The notes: generated by a model not told the origin, from the sequence alone. A DNA stretch of 35,738 bases from an uncultured delta proteobacterium (GCA_903920005.1 CAIXKI010000096.1:1-35738); one strand, 5' to 3'; shown: positions 13,682 to 22,173, counted from the first letter of the stretch. Translations and numbers: made by a program.

Positions 13682-14890
13682 TTACTGATGAGTGCGGTTT
13701 TTTGCACCTTCCCGGATAGAAAAAAGAAGGATTGTTGCCATCAGAATAAGACACGCACTGAGAAGGCTTAACGCCTGAATGCTCATCACGCCCAGCAAGG
13801 TGAAGGCGGTTATTGGAGCCAGTAGGCCCCGGATTCCAGTAAAAAAAGTATGAACCGCCATATAATCAGGAACTCGATCGGCTGGAGCGAATTTCGTCAC
13901 CCATAGGGTCCACGCCACATCGCCTCCTGAAGTTGAAAATCCAAATATTACCGCTGAGAGCGCCAATCCCCATGGGGATGACGACATGAAGAACGACACG
14001 ATGCCGGTGAGGAAGGAGAGATTAAGCACCATGCGGAGAGTGAAGAAGTTCATTGAGTCGAAGAGTCTTCCCCACACATAGGTTCCTCCGAGTCGCGCGA
14101 TATTTGGCAGAACCGATACGAAGGCCGCTATCTCAAGCTCAGATAAATTGAGTCCGTACTTTGGATTCGCCAAGTATTCGACTCGAAGTGGAAGCATCAT
14201 GAGATTCCCAAATCCGAGGAGCATCCATGAGATCGTTGTGTTGCGCAGTAGTGAGTCGGAGGCGAGGTATGTAAAGCATGAAAGGAGGGGGGATGGCGGT
14301 GTGCTCTGGTTGTCCCCTGGAATCTGCGACACGAGATACGAGCTGCACGCGAGGGCAGCGGCGAAGATGAGAATGAGTACGTAGTACAGTTCAACCGCGC
14401 CGGTGATAAACCATCCGGCAATGCCACCAAAAATAATACTTGTTAAGATTCGAATCGCTTGATTTTGGGCATATAAACGCCCGCGTTTGTGGGGCGGATA
14501 GTTGTTATTGAAGATCGATGTAAGAAGAGGAGATGCTGTTGATGGAAGGAGTATTCCGATCGTAACAAGAGCGACAAAGAACGTGGGTTCGCTCATGGTC
14601 GCGGCTACCAAAAACGCGCACGACGAGATGGCAAGAAGACGAGAGAGAGTTTTCGGGGCGGAAAATCCAAGATTGCGTGAGAGAAAGAGGAGTACGGGAC
14701 TTAGAAGGAGCCCGCTGGTACCGGCAGATGCCACGATTGATTTATCGAGAGATGTTCCGTGAAAATGACGAACGAGTATTATAAGTAAAAATGTCCCGTA
14801 GCTCTCAAATATACCCATCGCGATAGCCCGATACCGCTCCAGTTGAACGGTTCGTTGTATGACTCTTGAAGATGGGGGTAGGTTGGACAT
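13682..14890 (-). CDS. Major facilitator superfamily transporter
   Basis: The 402-residue protein has about 12 hydrophobic segments in two halves. A motif-A-like basic loop (NNNYPPHKRGRLYAQNQAIR) follows the fourth segment, and a hydrophilic linker (QIPGDNQSTPPSP) separates the halves near residue 200. The second half contains GRLFDSMNFFTLR after an NIARLGG segment, as in MFS members. The substrate cannot be deduced. It is divergent from the Nudix gene (96-base gap) and ends 152 bases upstream of the rpsN start on the same strand; the rpsN promoter lies between. It resembles the uncharacterised 'MFS transporter' class rather than a defined drug or sugar family. Confidence 0.8.
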   Translation of the reverse strand: MSNLPPSSRVIQRTVQLERYRAIAMGIFESYGTFLLIILVRHFHGTSLDKSIVASAGTSGLLLSPVLLFLSRNLGFSAPKTLSRLLAISSCAFLVAATMSEPTFFVALVTIGILLPSTASPLLTSIFNNNYPPHKRGRLYAQNQAIRILTSIIFGGIAGWFITGAVELYYVLILIFAAALACSSYLVSQIPGDNQSTPPSPLLSCFTYLASDSLLRNTTISWMLLGFGNLMMLPLRVEYLANPKYGLNLSELEIAAFVSVLPNIARLGGTYVWGRLFDSMNFFTLRMVLNLSFLTGIVSFFMSSSPWGLALSAVIFGFSTSGGDVAWTLWVTKFAPADRVPDYMAVHTFFTGIRGLLAPITAFTLLGVMSIQALSLLSACLILMATILLFSIREGAKNRTHQ

Positions 14891-14986
14891 CGCTCTCTGT
14901 GATAGTACTTCTTCTCAGCACGTTGTCTAGGCCGGATTTCGAGTGAGACAGCCGACGTGATTACCGTCTTCTTACTGTGAATTTGT

Positions 14987-15538
14987 ATGTCATTGTCCCC
15001 GAGTCGATATGACCTTGTTACGCTGATTCAGAGATATGGCTCCCGGTTTCCTGAGCGCACATCGGTTGTTGAACGGATGGTGGATTTTGTCCTCCGAGAT
15101 CCTCGATGCGCTGAACGAGAGAATGAAATTGGACATCTGACAGGCTCGGCATGGATCGTAAGCGTAGATCGAAGAAAGGCGCTCCTGCTACATCACCGCA
15201 AGCTTGGCCGATGGATTCAGCCGGGTGGGCACGCTGATGGAGAGCTCGACCTCTTTGGTGTAGCTCTTAAGGAGGCAGTAGAGGAGAGTGGGCTATCTCA
15301 AATACGTTCTATTTCTCGCGAGATCTTCGATATCGACATTCATGAGATTCCAGCGTGGAAAGATGTTCCTCCGCATCTTCATTTCGATGTGAGGTTTCTT
15401 TTTGAGACGGATGATGCCCAGCCGCTTGTTGTGAACGAGGAGTCTCACGGTCTAGCATGGGTCGATCTTGATGCTCTTGCGTCGTACACCGATGAGGAGT
15501 CGGTTCTGCGCATGGGCCGATTAACGAGATCTGAATAG
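14987..15538 (+). CDS. Nudix hydrolase
   Basis: The 183-residue protein carries a Nudix box at about residues 80-103: GGHADGELDLFGVALKEAVEESGL. The metal-binding KEAVEESG helix (REUxEE consensus) is intact, while the first glutamate of GX5E is shifted by one position, as often seen in the 'QPGGHADG' subgroup. These enzymes cleave a diphosphate linked to a nucleoside or other moiety; the substrate here is unknown. DIHEIPAWKDVPPHLHFDVRFLF after the box is a typical C-terminal strand pair of this subgroup. No good Shine-Dalgarno sequence precedes the ATG. The gene is 105 bases before the membrane glycosyltransferase-like gene, in the same direction. Confidence 0.88.
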   Translation: MSLSPSRYDLVTLIQRYGSRFPERTSVVERMVDFVLRDPRCAERENEIGHLTGSAWIVSVDRRKALLLHHRKLGRWIQPGGHADGELDLFGVALKEAVEESGLSQIRSISREIFDIDIHEIPAWKDVPPHLHFDVRFLFETDDAQPLVVNEESHGLAWVDLDALASYTDEESVLRMGRLTRSE

Positions 15539-15574
15539 GGTGCGAGACGCCCCCCGGGAGCGGGCATGTCAATT

Positions 15575-15590
15575 CGGCTTTACCGAACAT
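15575..15590. other. Short hairpin between the Nudix and GT-C genes
   Basis: TTCGG and CCGAA flank a CTTTA loop in the gap between the two plus-strand genes. It has no T-run and is short, so it may be a spacer structure of the operon rather than a terminator. Confidence 0.25.
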
Positions 15591-15643
15591 AGTGGCCAAG
15601 GCTACCTTTAGGGAGGATGCTGCCATCTTTCCTCGAGGTTGTT

Positions 15644-17011
15644 ATGGGTTTCACAAAACACTTTTGCGTCGTAGTTCTGCCCATCCTGCTCGCGGTGGCT
15701 ATTCCGTTCGTGGCCGTGAACACATTTCGTAATTATTCTTGTGATATTGATATCTTCGCGACGTGGGCAGACTGCGTCTGGAATGGGCGCGCGGTCAATG
15801 GAGTCTGTGAGCGATTCCGTATCAACTATCCATCGGTGGGGATTTTCTTTTCAGCGGGCGTCATGCAACTCCTCTCGTGGGTCGGATTCGAGGGGCCTTT
15901 TCAGGTCCGGGCGCAGCCGTTTCGTTTAGTCGCCGCGGCGGTTGATTCGATAAACATACTGCTTTTTGTGACGATGTTGAGGGCGCTCCGGGTTCGGTTC
16001 GCGGAGTTGTGGACACTCCTCTTTGCTGTGCTTCCCTCGTCGCGAGTGGGTGGAGCGATGTTTGGTCAGATTGATGGGGTCAGTCAGCTCTTTCTTAGTC
16101 TCGGGTTTTTAAGCGCGCATCAAGCGTGGAGCGTTCTTGATATGAAAGAACGGCTCGGTCGGGTCCATGTGTGGTTGCTTGTATTGAGTACAAGTATACT
16201 CTGCGCGGTCTCTACAAAGCAGTTGGTTGTATTCACGGTTCCCGTTCTGGGCATTCTCTTTCTTCATCTCTGCCACAAAACCGTCAGAGCGGGGTGCCGC
16301 ATATGGCCTCTAGCCCTTGGAGTCTCAATCGTTGTTCTTGCATTGTGTATATCCGATCGGCTGTTTCCCGTGCCGAACGGTTTTGGAGGCTCTGTCATGT
16401 TTTACTCTCTCCTCGCGGGAAGTGGTCATGGAGGAGAGATCAGTAATAATGGGTTCAATATCTTTACGTTGCTCTCGCTTCCTCCGTCAGCAAAATCAGA
16501 CCAGTGGTATCCCTTCTTTAATCTCTTTGGTGTGCGTGTAAGCGGTCTTCCGATGTACATCGGACCTATTCTTTTTACCGTGGCAAACCTTGCGGCGATC
16601 TTCTCTCTTCGGTGTCTGTTGAAGTCGTTGGCTCGCGTTGATGCCACCACGGGGACGGTCGCGGCCCTTGCTATGGCGGCGTTCCTTAACCTCTCTATGA
16701 ATGTGTTTTTAACCGGAACGCACGAGCGATATCTCTACCACTATGGCTTCTTTATGGTGCCCTGTCTTTTGTGGTTGCGATCCAAACGAAAAGTCTCTCT
16801 CTCTGTGCTCGCAATAACGCTCGCTCATCTGACTATCTATGGGCTTTACGTATTCTCTGTGATTGGGCGGCTCCCCCCCATCGTGGGTATTGTCAGCTCC
16901 CAGAGAGTGCTGACAATGGCGACGTTGATAATCTGTATTGCGGCGCTTGTAGGCCTGATCAAAGCCGCTCTCTATTGTCGAATACGAGGTCCTTCTCACG
17001 TCCGAGGGTGA
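15644..17011 (+). CDS. GT-C-like polytopic membrane protein (probable mannosyltransferase-type)
   Basis: The protein (455 aa) has about 9-11 hydrophobic helices. A first extracytoplasmic loop contains DIDIFATWADCVWNG, with acidic residues after the first helix as in GT-C glycosyltransferases. Further motifs are GAMFGQIDGVSQLFLSLGFL and, late, LTGTHERYLYHYGFF, the H-E-R-Y pattern found in Alg/PIG-type transferases. These enzymes use polyprenyl-phosphate sugars. I chose the ATG at 15644 because GAGG (15635-15638) lies five bases before it; the ATG at 15617 would add nine residues. A T-tailed hairpin follows the stop. The donor and acceptor are not deducible, and transport instead of transfer cannot be ruled out. 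Confidence 0.65.
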   Translation: MGFTKHFCVVVLPILLAVAIPFVAVNTFRNYSCDIDIFATWADCVWNGRAVNGVCERFRINYPSVGIFFSAGVMQLLSWVGFEGPFQVRAQPFRLVAAAVDSINILLFVTMLRALRVRFAELWTLLFAVLPSSRVGGAMFGQIDGVSQLFLSLGFLSAHQAWSVLDMKERLGRVHVWLLVLSTSILCAVSTKQLVVFTVPVLGILFLHLCHKTVRAGCRIWPLALGVSIVVLALCISDRLFPVPNGFGGSVMFYSLLAGSGHGGEISNNGFNIFTLLSLPPSAKSDQWYPFFNLFGVRVSGLPMYIGPILFTVANLAAIFSLRCLLKSLARVDATTGTVAALAMAAFLNLSMNVFLTGTHERYLYHYGFFMVPCLLWLRSKRKVSLSVLAITLAHLTIYGLYVFSVIGRLPPIVGIVSSQRVLTMATLIICIAALVGLIKAALYCRIRGPSHVRG

Positions 17012-17015
17012 AGGT

Positions 17016-17056
17016 CGACATGAGGGAGCTATGCCCGTCACTGCCATGTCGTTTTT
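17016..17056 (+). terminator. Intrinsic terminator after the GT-C-like gene
   Basis: CGACATG (17016-17022) pairs with CATGTCG (17045-17051), followed directly by TTTTT (17052-17056). It begins five bases after the stop codon. The loop is 22 bases long and includes a minor GGG/CCC pairing. It lies before the convergent endonuclease IV gene. Confidence 0.6.
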
Positions 17057-17080
17057 ACCTATGATCTCCAGATGCCGGAC

Positions 17081-17926
17081 TTATTTAAGAAAAGCCCTAA
17101 GCTTCTCGATTTCGGAACGCGCGCCATCAAGGCTCTCAAGAGCGGGAGTCTCTAGAATAAAGGGAATGTGCGCGAGCTTCTTGTGCGTAAAGACCTTATG
17201 GAGAGCATCGTTACCGATGAGTCCTTCTCCGATATTTTCGTGACGATCTTTTCTGCTGGCGAGGGCGGTCTTGCTGTCGTTTAAGTGGATCGACCATACC
17301 TTATCAAGGCCCAATTCTTTCTCGACGTTATCGATTACGCCCTCTAGGTCGTTCTGGAAGTCGTAGCCGCTCGCCCACATATGTTGCGTATCGAGGCCAA
17401 AGCCAACGTTTTCTTTGCGCTCAAGCTGCGAGTAGATCATCGCGAGCTCTTCAACCTTGTCGCCGATGACGGCACCTGCGCCTGCCGCGACCTCAAGGAT
17501 AAGCCGGGCATTGTCTGGGGCTTTCTCCATAACGTAATTGAGGCCGGCGACCACTCTATCGTATCCGACGGCTTCGTCTTCTTGGTCCTTCATACTTCCG
17601 ACGTGAAAGATGACTCCGCTTCCTCCTATCCGGGCGTTGAAATCGAGGTAGTGAACCAGAGAGTTCTTGGCGAAGTGGAATTTCTGATTGTCCGGAGTCG
17701 CCATGTTGATGAGGTAGATGGCGTGAAAAAAGACCTTCTCAAGGCAGCTGCCTTCCCGAGCTTCGAGGAAGGGGTCTTCTACACCGGGAGCGAACGGGGC
17801 CGTGTTCCACCGCTGGGGCGGGGAGGGGTGTACTTGAATGGTGTTTATCTCTAGCTCGATCGCCGCGCTGACGGCGTTCTTTAACCCACCAGCTGCGGAA
17901 ACGTGTGCTCCAAAATATCTTTTCAT
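17081..17926 (-). CDS. nfo: Endonuclease IV (apurinic/apyrimidinic endonuclease)
   Basis: This 281-residue protein matches the AP endonuclease 2 TIM barrel that cuts DNA 5' to abasic sites in base excision repair. The three-metal ligand set is visible in order: GAHVSAAGGL, HAIYLINMA (H), IFHVGS (H), LILEVAAGAG (E; normally LENTAGQG), GLDTQHMWASGYDF (D and H), SIHLNDSK (H), DRHENIGEG (D and H) and FILETPAL (E). The length matches E. coli Nfo (285 aa). The LEVAAGAG strand is an unusual variant of the conserved turn. The gene is convergent with the GT-C-like gene and divergent from the membrane-anchored LTxxQ protein, whose frame begins 55 bases away. Confidence 0.95.
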   Translation of the reverse strand: MKRYFGAHVSAAGGLKNAVSAAIELEINTIQVHPSPPQRWNTAPFAPGVEDPFLEAREGSCLEKVFFHAIYLINMATPDNQKFHFAKNSLVHYLDFNARIGGSGVIFHVGSMKDQEDEAVGYDRVVAGLNYVMEKAPDNARLILEVAAGAGAVIGDKVEELAMIYSQLERKENVGFGLDTQHMWASGYDFQNDLEGVIDNVEKELGLDKVWSIHLNDSKTALASRKDRHENIGEGLIGNDALHKVFTHKKLAHIPFILETPALESLDGARSEIEKLRAFLK

Positions 17927-17980
17927 CGTGGACCCTATCTTTCCAGGTTGAAGCTTCTATGCGGAGGGGATACTAACCGT

Positions 17981-18823
17981 ATGAGAGGTAGCGTGTCGAG
18001 GTTATCGCTGATGAGAAAAGGTCTGCCAGTATTTGTCGTAGGTGTCGTCCTTGGGGCGCTCTGCGTATGGGCTGCAAAAGGGGGGAGTGTGACCACTACG
18101 CGGGGCGCTATTCCTCAGCCCTCAGTGTTGCGCTGTGACAGGGGAGAGTTGGAACAGGCTTCCGCTCGGGTGGCGTACTTGGAGCGTGAGCTTGCGACGA
18201 TTCGGTCCGGGACGATTGGACTCTCCCAGGTGAACGGCACTGCTTCATCCGTTGATGAGGGCTCTGAAGAGATAGCGGATGATAGAAAGAAGGCGGAACA
18301 GGATGAGGCCCTCACCTGGCGAGTGAGCGCCATAGAGAAGTTTGTGCCACTTACCGCGGACCAGAAGGGACGACTAACGCAAAAGTATCGCGCCGAGCGG
18401 GAAGCAAAGGCATCTGGGATAGAGGCTCAGAGTGAGAGTCTCGAGCAGATCCTTGGCGAGGAGAATGCTCAGTACTATCGGCAGCAGGTGAACGCGGCGT
18501 TCAAACGGATGCAGGATGAGGAGGTCGAGAAAGAAGTTCTCCTAGTTTCCCGGCAACTCTCTCTCAGTGCGGCCCAAGAGGAGAACGTTCGCTCTATTTT
18601 TGGCAAAGTGGAAGAAGTGGTTGAGGCGAATCGAGGAACTTCTAAAAACAGTTCCCCGCAAGACCGAGTCAAAACGATGATCGAAGAGAATCGTCAGCGA
18701 GGCGAGTTGCGAAGCCAAGAGCTGCGAAATATCCTCTCGCCAGACCAATATCAGGCGTACTTGAAAACGCAGACAGAATCCGCGGCCGCGGATGTCGAGG
18801 TCTTTCACGACCCTGGAAAATAG
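17981..18823 (+). CDS. Membrane-anchored periplasmic protein with Spy-like LTxxQ motifs
   Basis: The 280-residue protein has one N-terminal membrane helix (residues about 14-32), after which it is strongly helical and charged, with likely coiled coil from 55 to 180. Three LTxxQ-type motifs appear: LTADQ (124-128), LSAAQ (195-199) and LSPDQ (252-256). LTxxQ is the signature of Spy and CpxP, periplasmic chaperones and stress sensors. The motifs sit in helices spaced about 60-70 residues apart, unlike the compact Spy dimer, so this is a longer relative or an analogue. The start at 17981 follows GGAGGGG (17963-17969). An ATG at 18011 is also possible. It ends six bases before the HNOBA kinase gene's end, a convergent pair. 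Confidence 0.6.
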   Translation: MRGSVSRLSLMRKGLPVFVVGVVLGALCVWAAKGGSVTTTRGAIPQPSVLRCDRGELEQASARVAYLERELATIRSGTIGLSQVNGTASSVDEGSEEIADDRKKAEQDEALTWRVSAIEKFVPLTADQKGRLTQKYRAEREAKASGIEAQSESLEQILGEENAQYYRQQVNAAFKRMQDEEVEKEVLLVSRQLSLSAAQEENVRSIFGKVEEVVEANRGTSKNSSPQDRVKTMIEENRQRGELRSQELRNILSPDQYQAYLKTQTESAAADVEVFHDPGK

Positions 18824-18829
18824 CGATAG

Positions 18830-20563
18830 TTACGAGGACGCGGCTAGTTTTGAGACCATACCCTGTTCCGGTCGACGTTGGCGTTTTGGGATCGTGAGGA
18901 CAAAGGAGGTGTTGGGAGAGGCCTGATCGAAGGAGAGACGACCGCCGTGATCTGTCATAATATTGCTTGAAATGCTTAATCCGAGTCCTGTGCCCCGGCC
19001 AGGGGGTTTTGTGGTAAAGAAGGGAGACATCATCTTTTTTACGATATGTGACGCTATTCCTCTTCCTGAGTCAGTGACTCGAATCGTGAAGCTATCACCC
19101 GTATCCGAGGTTTCAACTCTTATCCATCGCTCTTCGAGGCAGCTAATAGCATCGTGCGCGTTATTGAGAAGATTCAGTAACACCTGCGAGATCTGAGAGG
19201 CGTGACATTCGACAGTCCAGAGCGGGGGTACCGGAGAGAGCAATAACTCAACATGGCCGTCGAGTAATCTTGCATTGCAGAGGTCCACCGTTTCGGAGAT
19301 CACTCGGTGAAGCGGGTGTTCGACCATCGGATCTCTTGAGGACTCTCGCGAGAACTCAGACAGTTCCGAAACGATCTTGGCCATTCTTTGTACGCTACTC
19401 TCTATCCTCTCGATTTGCACCGTGGCTTCCTCTTGAGTTAGAGGCCTTTTCTGATTAAGTCGCTTAAGAACCTGAGCGATCAGCGAGAGAGTGTACAGAG
19501 GGTTGTTGATCTCGTGAGCCACTCCGGCTGCTATTTCTCCGAGCGTCGCCATTTTAGAGGCGTAGACGAGAGTGGCAAGGTGCTCCTGCTCTCTCCGTTT
19601 GGCGCTATGGCGAGATACCAGATTGCTGACCTGAACACCGATAAGTTCGAAAAATCGCCGGGTCGATTCAGGGTTTCGTATTTGAGTGCTAGTGTAGAAC
19701 TCCAAAACGGCGTCAACTTCGCCCTCGGCGATAATAGGTATCATGATACCGCTGATGTTTGGCCACTTTGGGAGGTGGTGGCGTCTGAGGAATTCGGGCT
19801 CGTCACGGACGTTCGGCATCCACTGTGGTTGACCGGAGGCCAGGCACTTTCCGATCATCCCCCTGTTGGGAGCACACTCGGCGCGGGACGTCCTCTCTTG
19901 AAAACTAGAAGCGTCGATGCCGGGTGCGATAAACCAAATATTGGATGCCCTTAAGGAGGCAGAGTCCTCACTCGAACGAATGTATGCGTGACCTATCTCC
20001 CAGTTGAGTTCTTCTCCGATGGCGTTAAGCGACAGTTCATAGATATCTCGGGGTGTCAGAGCCTCTTGAGTACCGAGGACGATTTTGTACAGGAGCTTTG
20101 AGGTTCGGTTCTCCCACTCGAGGGCTAGCCGCGCGGTTTCCGCCGCCTGTCGAGCCGTTGCCTGTTGCCGATTAAACATGAGGAGGTCGAGTATTGGATC
20201 CGCGATTGGAAAATCCCTCAGTTCGAGATTCATCTCCGAAATCTGCTCCAATCGGGTTATCAATGGGGTGAGCGCGAAGAGGTAGCGCTTGGGAAGTCCC
20301 GGTAGCTCTACGGTGTGCCCCCGAAGTTGAAGGGCGTTATCGCCAATTCGGTTGAGTAGTACCATCTCTCCGACCAGGGTGGATGGTGTCCTTGAACGTC
20401 GGAAACGAATTGGCTCGAGTATCGTGAAGGCTTGCCAAACCGTCTCTTTGTCCAGAATGGTAGGGTAGAGCCTGAAGAGGGACCTTCCCACTTTAAGGAT
20501 GTGACCTTGAGAATCGGTTACAAACGAGAAGGGGTGTAGAGTATCTAAGAGCAAAGTCTCCAT
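18830..20563 (-). CDS. HNOBA-GAF-histidine kinase, partner of the H-NOX sensor
   Basis: This 577-residue soluble kinase begins with an HNOBA-type domain (about residues 8-140): HPFSFVTD, GRSLFRLYPTI, LRGHTVELPGLPKRYLFALTPL and MNLELRDFPIADPILDLLMFNRQQ, as in the region after H-NOX in soluble guanylate cyclases. A short coiled coil leads to a GAF domain (about 165-315; NRGMIGKCLASGQPQWMPNV, SGIMIPII). The kinase core has H350 (GVAHEINNP), N-box around 464-468 (NLLNNAHDA), DSGRGI near 498, PFFTTKP near 514 and GTGLGLS near 524. It starts 13 bases after the H-NOX gene. No membrane helix and no response regulator are nearby. Expected role: autophosphorylation controlled by NO-bound H-NOX. Confidence 0.88.
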   Translation of the reverse strand: METLLLDTLHPFSFVTDSQGHILKVGRSLFRLYPTILDKETVWQAFTILEPIRFRRSRTPSTLVGEMVLLNRIGDNALQLRGHTVELPGLPKRYLFALTPLITRLEQISEMNLELRDFPIADPILDLLMFNRQQATARQAAETARLALEWENRTSKLLYKIVLGTQEALTPRDIYELSLNAIGEELNWEIGHAYIRSSEDSASLRASNIWFIAPGIDASSFQERTSRAECAPNRGMIGKCLASGQPQWMPNVRDEPEFLRRHHLPKWPNISGIMIPIIAEGEVDAVLEFYTSTQIRNPESTRRFFELIGVQVSNLVSRHSAKRREQEHLATLVYASKMATLGEIAAGVAHEINNPLYTLSLIAQVLKRLNQKRPLTQEEATVQIERIESSVQRMAKIVSELSEFSRESSRDPMVEHPLHRVISETVDLCNARLLDGHVELLLSPVPPLWTVECHASQISQVLLNLLNNAHDAISCLEERWIRVETSDTGDSFTIRVTDSGRGIASHIVKKMMSPFFTTKPPGRGTGLGLSISSNIMTDHGGRLSFDQASPNTSFVLTIPKRQRRPEQGMVSKLAASS

Positions 20564-20576
20564 TCCCTATCTCCGG

Positions 20577-21119
20577 TTAGATGAAGGTTATCTCGAATTC
20601 ATCGTGGTCAGAGCGAGATCCTCGCGGATGAAACTGGATTGAGATCTGTTCTTCAAATTTCTCCGCAAGGCCCTCCAGGATGCCGACAACGAGTGCCCCC
20701 ATCCCTGGCCGGTGCGAATAGTAATGCAAAAGAGTCATTCCGGATGATTTTTCCTCAACGACAAATCGGGGAGGTTGAAGCTCGGGGAGGGAGGCTCCGA
20801 GGTGGGCATGCATGTGATTGAGATTGCGAAGACAGGATATAAGGTCTCGTCCCAGGAGGTTCAGGATCTCACCATAGCCGTGGGTCGCTGTGAAAAGTAT
20901 CCAGTATCTCCCCAGTTTTTGGAGAAATCCCTCCAGCGTGTCGTCTAGTTGTGTCGCCGCGCTCTTGACGAGGGAGTAGGTCATTTGGTCCGGATACGGA
21001 GAGAGGTGTCCAAAGTCAATTGAGGATACGTTGGTCTCTTTGCAGACCGCCTCCCAGGCTGGCGTCCCCGCGGTCGAGACAACGAGGTCTTTCACCGCTT
21101 GATTAATAAGGCCGTACAT
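20577..21119 (-). CDS. H-NOX heme nitric oxide/oxygen-binding sensor protein
   Basis: The 180-residue protein starts MYGLINQAVKDLV, the conserved H-NOX N-terminus. LNHMHAHLGASLPELQPPRF contains the proximal heme ligand, most likely H104 by alignment to 'NLHARVG' types, although H102 sits two residues away. The heme-propionate motif YxSxR is present as Y133-Y134-S135-H136-R137. H-NOX proteins bind NO through a ferrous heme and, in bacteria, usually inhibit a partner kinase. The frame is open to 21194, but the ATG at 21117-21119 has GGAG about 8 bases upstream and restores the conserved start. The kinase gene follows after 13 bases, so the two form one operon. Confidence 0.92.
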   Translation of the reverse strand: MYGLINQAVKDLVVSTAGTPAWEAVCKETNVSSIDFGHLSPYPDQMTYSLVKSAATQLDDTLEGFLQKLGRYWILFTATHGYGEILNLLGRDLISCLRNLNHMHAHLGASLPELQPPRFVVEEKSSGMTLLHYYSHRPGMGALVVGILEGLAEKFEEQISIQFHPRGSRSDHDEFEITFI

Positions 21120-21163
21120 CCAGATCTCCGTTTGATTACTATCACGACAACGCGACCCTGCAC

Positions 21164-21194
21164 CTATGAGTCCTACGACCCATAGTGATGTCAA
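21164..21194 (-). promoter_or_regulatory. Possible promoter of the H-NOX operon
   Basis: On the minus strand a perfect TTGACA (21194-21189) lies 69 bases before the H-NOX start, with a weak TCATAG (21169-21164) 19 bases downstream. The spacing is long and the -10 element poor, so an activator may be needed. An alternative -10 at 17-base spacing (ACTCAT) is no better. Confidence 0.3.
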
Positions 21195-21318
21195 TCATAT
21201 CCATCGGAGTATTTATTGCTACTCTTTAAATTTGTATGTGCGAAACCGGCGTGATCGCGGTCATACTGGCACAGGGTGTAGGGGGCGCTTTTCGCTCAGG
21301 AGTGTGTCACCTGAAGGT

Positions 21319-21906
21319 TTAGGTCCTCGCGAATCCGTGGAAAAGCCAGTTTTCTAGAATAGTTCTTCCGTGCTCTGTGAGAATGGATTCGGGATGGAAT
21401 TGCACCCCGCAAAGGTCGTGGTCTTTATGGCGTATCGCCATTACCTCTCCAGCCTTGTCGACGGCCGTTATTCGTAGCTCGTTATGGGGGAACGCTTCAT
21501 GGTCTACGACCCACGAATGATACCGACCGACGTTCAAGGTGCTGGTAAGCCCCTGAAAAAGTGGTTCTCTAGGGTCTGTGACGGTTATAGGTGTTGATTT
21601 ACCGTGCAGTGGTTCCGCGATATTCCGTAGAGACGCCCCGAATGCCTCGCCGATACATTGGTGCCCGAGGCATACTCCGAGGATGCTTTTAGAGGGGGCG
21701 TATCTCCTCACGAGGGAGGGCATTATGCCGGCATCCGACGGGAGTCCGGGGCCGGGAGATAGGATGATTCTTGAGAAGTCCTCTACCTCGTCGAGAGAGA
21801 CCTGGTCGTTTTTACGAACGGTAACCGAGACTCCGTCAAGCCCTTCGAGTATGTGTACGAGGTTGAAGGTAAAGGAGTCGTAGTTATCGATCATCAAGAT
21901 GTGCAT
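21319..21906 (-). CDS. Glutamine amidotransferase of anthranilate or aminodeoxychorismate synthase (TrpG/PabA)
   Basis: The 195-residue protein is a class I glutamine amidotransferase that supplies ammonia for anthranilate or 4-amino-4-deoxychorismate. The catalytic triad is C79 (GVCLGHQCIGEAFG), H171 and E173 (VQFHPESI). MIDNYDSFTFNLVHIL and SPGPGLPSDAG are family motifs. I chose the ATG at 21904-21906, since the upstream TTG adds four residues that are not conserved. No trpE, pabB or other tryptophan or folate gene lies in the window, so TrpG and PabA cannot be separated. The dyad operator at 22038-22065 lies about 130 bases upstream. Confidence 0.92.
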   Translation of the reverse strand: MHILMIDNYDSFTFNLVHILEGLDGVSVTVRKNDQVSLDEVEDFSRIILSPGPGLPSDAGIMPSLVRRYAPSKSILGVCLGHQCIGEAFGASLRNIAEPLHGKSTPITVTDPREPLFQGLTSTLNVGRYHSWVVDHEAFPHNELRITAVDKAGEVMAIRHKDHDLCGVQFHPESILTEHGRTILENWLFHGFART

Positions 21907-22037
21907 GGGGTCCCGCAAAGCGCTTAGGGCGCGTAGCTCACATACTCCCTGCCGTCGCTGGCCTAAGCAGGAGATATCACAGATAGCCGCTTCGAATACT
22001 AGGTCGCCCCGCCGCCCCCTTTTTTTTGAATGCGAGT

Positions 22038-22065
22038 TGATACGAGATTCTCGTACCTCGTATCA
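22038..22065. promoter_or_regulatory. Dyad operator-like element between the amidotransferase and the 978-aa protein gene
   Basis: TGATACGAG (22038-22046) is inverted at CTCGTATCA (22057-22065), a perfect 9-bp repeat spaced by 10 bases, so the half-sites sit about two helical turns apart. A third TACGAG/CTCGTA half-site at 22050-22055 makes an inner palindrome TACGAGA-T-TCTCGTA (22041-22055). An eight-base T-run lies just before it (22020-22027). Because it is between divergent genes it could control both. A hairpin role is possible, but neither side has a T-run in the transcription direction. Confidence 0.45.
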
Positions 22066-22173
22066 GGGGGTTAGGAAGCGATAAATCGAAATATATCACA
22101 AGATTGAAGCAATACCCCCATAACCTGCGAATAGGGAGTACGGGTATCTGTACACCGATGAGAGGTTACCGCC

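Noticed and set aside
21907-22037. A Trp-rich leader peptide ahead of the amidotransferase gene
   Set aside because: The short minus-strand frames after the dyad contain no Trp cluster; one candidate ATG is followed at once by a stop codon.
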